A DNA stretch of 8,636 bases from DASTOB01 sp035720425 (GTDB lineage: Bacteria > Chloroflexota > Limnocylindria > Limnocylindrales > CSP1-4): NCBI GenBank assembly GCA_035720425.1, contig DASTOB010000032.1, positions 1-8,636 of the forward strand, read 5' to 3'. A program made the position numbers and the translations under genes. Below the pieces are notes generated by a model. It did not search any database. It was not told the origin of the DNA and worked only from the letters and a program-made list of their open reading frames with translations. Positions 5,982 to 8,636 of this stretch are shown here, one piece after another (position 1 is the stretch's first letter; each line of letters begins with the position of its first letter).

Positions 5982-7012
5982 GCGCATCACCGGCCCGGCA
6001 CGACCCGGTCGTCCGTCTCGCGCCGGCGAAGCTCAACCTCACCCTTGCCGTGATCGGCCGGCGCGCGGATGGCTTTCACGCCCTCCACTCGGTCATGGTG
6101 CCGCTGCGCCTCGCCGACCGGCTGAGCTTGTCCGTCGCCGCCGGCGGATCGGACACCGTCCACGCCGAGGGGTTCGACCCGGGTCCGCCGGCGGGCAACC
6201 TCGTCCTCCGTGCGATCGCCGCCGCGCGCGAGGCACTCGCGGCATCGGGAACCGCTACGCCGCCGCTCGCCGTGCGGCTCGACAAGCTGATCCCCGTCGC
6301 GGCCGGGCTCGGTGGGGGGAGCAGCGACGCCGCGGCCGCCCTCGACGGGGCGCTCGAGGCGTGGGGGGCGGATCTGGAACCGGATCGGCGGGCTGCCATC
6401 GCCGCGTGGCTCGGGTCCGACGTGCCGTTCTTCCTCGCCGGCGGGGCGGCGCTCGTGGAGGGTCGCGGCGAGCGCGTGACGTCCCTCCGCGGGCCGATCG
6501 GCGAACCGGTCGGCGTGGTGCTCGTGACACCGAGCCTCACGCTGGCCACGCGTGACGTCTTCGCCCTGTTCGCGGTGGGCGGCCCGGCGGCGCCGCCCGC
6601 GACGAGCGCGACTCGGCTCACCTCCGCCCACCTCGCCGCGGAGCTCGGGACCGGGCTGCGCAGCCAGGATCTCGTGGCGCGGGCCGGCGTGCTCGCCGTT
6701 GCCAACGATCTCGCGGCCGCGGCGGCGGTCGCCGCACCCGGGCTGACGACGTTCCGTCGGGCGCTCACGCGCGTGCTGGGCCGCCCGGTGGGCCTGTCCG
6801 GGTCCGGGCCGACGCTGTGGGCGGTCTATCCTTCGGCTGACGCGGCAACCGGTGCCGCCGAGGTCGTCCGTGCGGCAATCGCAGACGGCCGGCTGCCGGA
6901 GATCGGCACCGGGGTACCGTTCGTGACCGATACGGCAATCGCCGGTTCGCCGGCGCCGGCCTTGGCACCGGCACCGGCCGACGGCTCAGGGGAGGATGGG
7001 AGGACGGGATGA
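5978..7012 (+). CDS. ispE: 4-diphosphocytidyl-2-C-methyl-D-erythritol kinase IspE
   Basis: IspE is the GHMP-family kinase that phosphorylates the 2-hydroxyl of CDP-methylerythritol in the MEP pathway of isoprenoid synthesis. The ATG at 5978 overlaps the rsmA stop (ATGA) and gives 344 aa; the frame is open further upstream, but there it lies inside rsmA. Motifs are RLAPAKLNLTL (13-23, with the substrate-binding Lys18), DGFH (31-34), the phosphate-binding loop PVAAGLGGGSSDAAA (106-120), GSDVPFFL (147-154) with catalytic Asp148, and the C-terminal GLSGSGPTLWAV (272-283). It is longer than the usual 280-310 aa because of a Pro/Ala/Gly-rich tail after about residue 318. The codons of that tail carry a strong purine-rich ribosome binding region for ridA. 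No Shine-Dalgarno precedes its own start. Presence implies the MEP rather than the mevalonate route. Confidence 0.95.
   Translation: MSASPARHDPVVRLAPAKLNLTLAVIGRRADGFHALHSVMVPLRLADRLSLSVAAGGSDTVHAEGFDPGPPAGNLVLRAIAAAREALAASGTATPPLAVRLDKLIPVAAGLGGGSSDAAAALDGALEAWGADLEPDRRAAIAAWLGSDVPFFLAGGAALVEGRGERVTSLRGPIGEPVGVVLVTPSLTLATRDVFALFAVGGPAAPPATSATRLTSAHLAAELGTGLRSQDLVARAGVLAVANDLAAAAAVAAPGLTTFRRALTRVLGRPVGLSGSGPTLWAVYPSADAATGAAEVVRAAIADGRLPEIGTGVPFVTDTAIAGSPAPALAPAPADGSGEDGRTG
6989..7003 (+). promoter_or_regulatory. Duplicated Shine-Dalgarno region for ridA
   Basis: Two GGGAGG/GGGGAGG-type blocks (6989-6994 and 6998-7003) sit in the last codons of ispE. The second is five bases before the ridA ATG at 7009. 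It is one of the strongest such signals in the window and would favour high ridA translation. Confidence 0.6.
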
Positions 7013-7410
7013 CGCGACAGGCGGTGTCGACGACGGGAGCGCCGGCGGCGATCGGGCCGTACAGCCAGGGGATCGCGGTCGACGGGCTCGTCTTCTGCTC
7101 CGGCCAGCTCGGCCTCGACCCGGCGACCGGCGAGTTGGCCGAGGGCGTCGAGGCCCAGGCTGACCGCGCGCTGCGCAACCTCGCCGCCGTCCTCGACGCT
7201 GCCGGTCTCGGCCTCGCCGACGTCGTGCGGACGACGATCTACCTCGCCGACATCGGGGACTTCGCTGCCGTCAACGCCGTCTACGCGCGCCACATGACCG
7301 ATCCGCCGCCGGCCCGCTCCACGTTCGCGGTCGGTGCCCTGCCGCGGGGCGGGCTCGTCGAGATCGACGCCATCGCGTATCGACGCATCGCCGACGCGGT
7401 CGCCCGCTGA
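7009..7410 (+). CDS. ridA: RidA family reactive enamine/imine deaminase
   Basis: RidA hydrolyses 2-aminoacrylate and related enamines/imines released by PLP enzymes such as serine/threonine dehydratase, protecting other PLP enzymes; the active form is a trimer in the cytoplasm. The 133-aa length is typical. It shows GPYSQ (16-20), SGQLGLDPATGEL (31-43), TTIYLADIGDFAAVN (75-89) and PARSTFAVGALPRGGLVEID (101-120). Arg103 and Glu118 keep the same spacing as the catalytic Arg105 and Glu120 of E. coli RidA, so it belongs with the deaminase-active type. Its start overlaps the ispE stop (ATGA), and two purine blocks upstream give a strong ribosome binding site. It is probably the last gene of the coupled run, because a hairpin and a new promoter-like sequence follow. 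Confidence 0.95.
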   Translation: MTRQAVSTTGAPAAIGPYSQGIAVDGLVFCSGQLGLDPATGELAEGVEAQADRALRNLAAVLDAAGLGLADVVRTTIYLADIGDFAAVNAVYARHMTDPPPARSTFAVGALPRGGLVEIDAIAYRRIADAVAR

Positions 7411-7415
7411 CGGCC

Positions 7416-7435
7416 CCGACCGCGGCGGCGGTCGG
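7416..7435 (+). terminator. Perfect 8-bp GC hairpin after ridA (possible terminator)
   Basis: CCGACCGC (7416-7423) and GCGGTCGG (7428-7435) are exact inverted complements around a GGCG loop, six bases after the ridA stop. Only two T residues follow, so it is not a classical T-tailed intrinsic terminator. It could instead be an RNA-stabilising stem, a Rho-assisted end or a protein-binding site, since it abuts the -35 box of the next promoter. Confidence 0.45.
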
Positions 7436-7465
7436 TTGACACCCCTCGACGGCCGCCCCTACGAT
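7436..7465 (+). promoter_or_regulatory. Sigma70-type promoter for glmU
   Basis: TTGACA at 7436-7441 is a perfect -35 consensus, and TACGAT at 7460-7465 matches the -10 consensus at 4 of 6 positions, with an 18-bp spacer. Transcription would start near 7472, leaving a leader of about 95 bases before the glmU GTG at 7568. It is in the only gap over 100 bp, downstream of a hairpin. This suggests that glmU is transcribed at least partly independently. Confidence 0.5.
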
Positions 7466-7481
7466 GCCCGGACCCAAACCG

Positions 7482-7571
7482 ATGACACCCGACCCCATCG
7501 CGCCGGACCGCCCACGTGCCGGGCAGCGGGCCACCCGTCCGCCCACCGCCTGCCGGCGTCGCTCCCTGTGA
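7482..7571 (+). CDS. Possible 29-aa leader ORF coupled to glmU (speculative)
   Basis: An ATG at 7482, about ten bases after the predicted transcription start, opens a 29-codon frame starting MTPDPIAPDRPRAG and ending ACRRRSL. It is rich in Pro and Arg, and its stop overlaps the glmU start as GTGA. An in-frame ATG at 7464 would make it 35 aa but lies in the -10 box. glmU has no Shine-Dalgarno, so coupling from this frame is attractive. However, a GTG start followed by A always creates a TGA, and open frames are common at this GC content. No family is recognised and no SD is seen. Confidence 0.2.
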   Translation: MTPDPIAPDRPRAGQRATRPPTACRRRSL

Positions 7572-8636
7572 ACCCCCCAAGTCCCGGCTCGCCCGAGGCT
7601 GCCGTCGCCGTCGTGCTGGCGGCCGGTCTCGGCACGCGGATGAAGTCGCGGCTGCCCAAGGTGCTCCACCCGCTGTGCGGACGCCCGATGCTCAGCTGGG
7701 TCGTCGAGGCGGCGACCACGGCGACGGGCGACCGACCGATCGTCGTGTACTCGCCGGCCACCGCGGCCCTGCGCGAGGCGATCGGCGGGGCCGCGACGTA
7801 CGCCCTCCAGGCGGAGCCGCGCGGGACCGGCGACGCCGTCGCGGCGGCGCTCGCCGCCCTGCCCGCGGGCGCGCGCGAGGTCCTCGTCGTGTCCGGTGAC
7901 GTGCCGCTCGTTCGGCCGGACGTCCTCCGTGACCTGCTCGAGACGCGCCGGCTCGACCACGCCGCGCTCGCGCTCGTGGCCGTCGCCGCGCTCGATCCGG
8001 CCGGACTCGGGCGGGTCGTCCGGAACGACGCCGGGTCGGTCGAGCGGATCGTCGAGGAGGCCGACGCGTCCGACGAGGAGCGCGACATTGCCGAGATCAA
8101 CGCCGGCCTGTACGCGTTCGACGCCGACTGGCTGCGCGGCGCGATCGGGCGGCTGCGACCGTCATCGGCCACCGGCGAGCTGTACCTGACCGAGCTCGTC
8201 GCGCTCGCCCGCGCCGACGGCCGGCTCGTGGCAGCGCTCGACGCCGAGGACGACGGTCGGCTGACCGGCATCAACGACCGCGCCCAGCTCGCCCAGGCCG
8301 AGTGGGACCTCCGTACGGAGATCAACACCGCCCACCTGCGCGCCGGGGTCACCATGCGCGACCCGTCGACGGCCTGGATCGACGCCTCGGTCGAGCTCGC
8401 GGCGGACGTCGTGCTCGAGCCGAACGTCGTGCTGCGTGGAGCGACGCGGATCGGTCGGGGCACGGTCGTCGGCACCGGCAGCCAGATCGTCGACGCGGTG
8501 GTCGGCGAGGACTGCGTCGTGTGGGCGAGCGTGGTCGAGTCGTCCGAGATCGGCGACCGGGTGCGGATCGGGCCGTTCTCGCACCTGCGGCCGGGTTCGG
8601 TCATCGGGCCGGACGCCGAGATCGGCAACTACGCGG
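7568..8636 (+). CDS. glmU: Bifunctional GlmU: GlcNAc-1-P uridyltransferase / GlcN-1-P acetyltransferase, 3'-truncated by the window
   Basis: GlmU acetylates glucosamine-1-phosphate and then couples it to UTP, giving UDP-GlcNAc for cell-envelope synthesis. The 356 visible residues cover the whole uridyltransferase domain: AVVLAAGLGTRMKSRLPKVL (14-33, nucleotide loop and Lys), QAEPRGTGDAV (81-91), VSGDVPL (108-114, metal-binding Asp111), EINAGLYAFD (176-185), ATGELYLTEL (201-210) and GINDRAQLAQAE (234-245). The left-handed beta-helix starts near 272, with hexapeptides such as IGPFSHLRPGSVIG (334-347). The frame is still open at the edge, so the rest of the acetyltransferase domain, with its catalytic His and CoA site, lies outside. 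Family proteins are about 455-480 aa. The GTG at 7568 is the only reasonable start: the next, Val16, would cut the first strand. No Shine-Dalgarno is visible. GTGDA replaces the more usual GT(G/A)HA. Confidence 0.93.
   Translation, partial: MNPPSPGSPEAAVAVVLAAGLGTRMKSRLPKVLHPLCGRPMLSWVVEAATTATGDRPIVVYSPATAALREAIGGAATYALQAEPRGTGDAVAAALAALPAGAREVLVVSGDVPLVRPDVLRDLLETRRLDHAALALVAVAALDPAGLGRVVRNDAGSVERIVEEADASDEERDIAEINAGLYAFDADWLRGAIGRLRPSSATGELYLTELVALARADGRLVAALDAEDDGRLTGINDRAQLAQAEWDLRTEINTAHLRAGVTMRDPSTAWIDASVELAADVVLEPNVVLRGATRIGRGTVVGTGSQIVDAVVGEDCVVWASVVESSEIGDRVRIGPFSHLRPGSVIGPDAEIGNYA

Noticed and set aside
4497..5990. Long antisense open frame (497 codons) opposite tsaD and rsmA
   Set aside because: It lies exactly opposite two firmly identified genes, has no recognisable motif and has an Arg/Ser/Pro-biased composition typical of a shadow frame.
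7465..7525. Distant 7-bp pairing TGCCCGG / CCGGGCA in the glmU leader, possible riboswitch-like stem
   Set aside because: The first arm lies at or before the predicted transcription start, the loop would be nearly 50 bases and such matches are common in GC-rich DNA. No known glmS/glmU-type RNA core was recognised.
7271..7960. Antisense frame covering the ridA-glmU gap
   Set aside because: No motif or SD was recognised, and it overlaps the ends of two clear + strand genes; treated as a shadow.
1..8636. tRNA, rRNA, CRISPR repeats, IS ends or attachment sites
   Set aside because: I looked for cloverleaf-like segments, regularly spaced direct repeats and terminal inverted repeats and saw none. 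The genes are packed almost without gaps.

Overview
This is a gene-dense, very GC-rich window (clearly above 70% G+C by eye, with strong G/C third-position bias). Every credible gene lies on the + strand. Gene content and style suggest a bacterial chromosome, most likely an uncultured Chloroflexota lineage (Limnocylindria-like). That guess rests on a MutL-like protein next to a conserved unknown, extreme GC, many GTG starts and proline/alanine-rich protein tails. The assignment is inference, because the window has no rRNA or other phylogenetic marker that settles it. No tRNA, rRNA, CRISPR array, transposon or phage gene was found.

Layout. (1) 2-2217: a 5'-truncated MutL/GlmL-like protein and a translationally coupled protein of unknown function, with barrel-sandwich-like segments and a KOW-like C-terminus. 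(2) 2218-2253: a short gap with a possible leaderless-type promoter. (3) 2254-5097: tsaE, tsaB, rimI and tsaD, which are three of the four core bacterial genes for the tRNA modification N6-threonylcarbamoyladenosine (t6A) plus a ribosomal-protein N-acetyltransferase; tsaC is not here. (4) 5094-7410: rsmA (16S rRNA dimethyltransferase), ispE (isoprenoid MEP pathway) and ridA (enamine/imine deaminase). (5) 7411-7567: the only sizeable gap, with a perfect 8-bp hairpin immediately followed by a consensus-like promoter (TTGACA, 18 bp, TACGAT). (6) 7568 to the window end: glmU, cut off in its C-terminal acetyltransferase domain.

From tsaE to ridA each gene overlaps the next by 4 bp (ATGA or GTGA), except rimI, whose preferred start gives a 22-bp overlap. 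This implies one translationally coupled operon for translation quality (t6A, rRNA methylation, ribosomal-protein acetylation), isoprenoid precursors and metabolite damage control. The hairpin and promoter after ridA suggest that glmU, for cell-wall UDP-GlcNAc, has its own promoter. The order tsaE-tsaB-rimI-tsaD and the order rsmA-ispE-ridA-glmU both recall separate clusters of Bacillus subtilis, here joined end to end.

Most of the window is conserved housekeeping. The less understood parts are the MutL-like/unknown pair, the glmU leader region, a TsaB lacking its usual DARR-type motif, and the habit of placing Shine-Dalgarno sequences inside low-complexity C-terminal tails.
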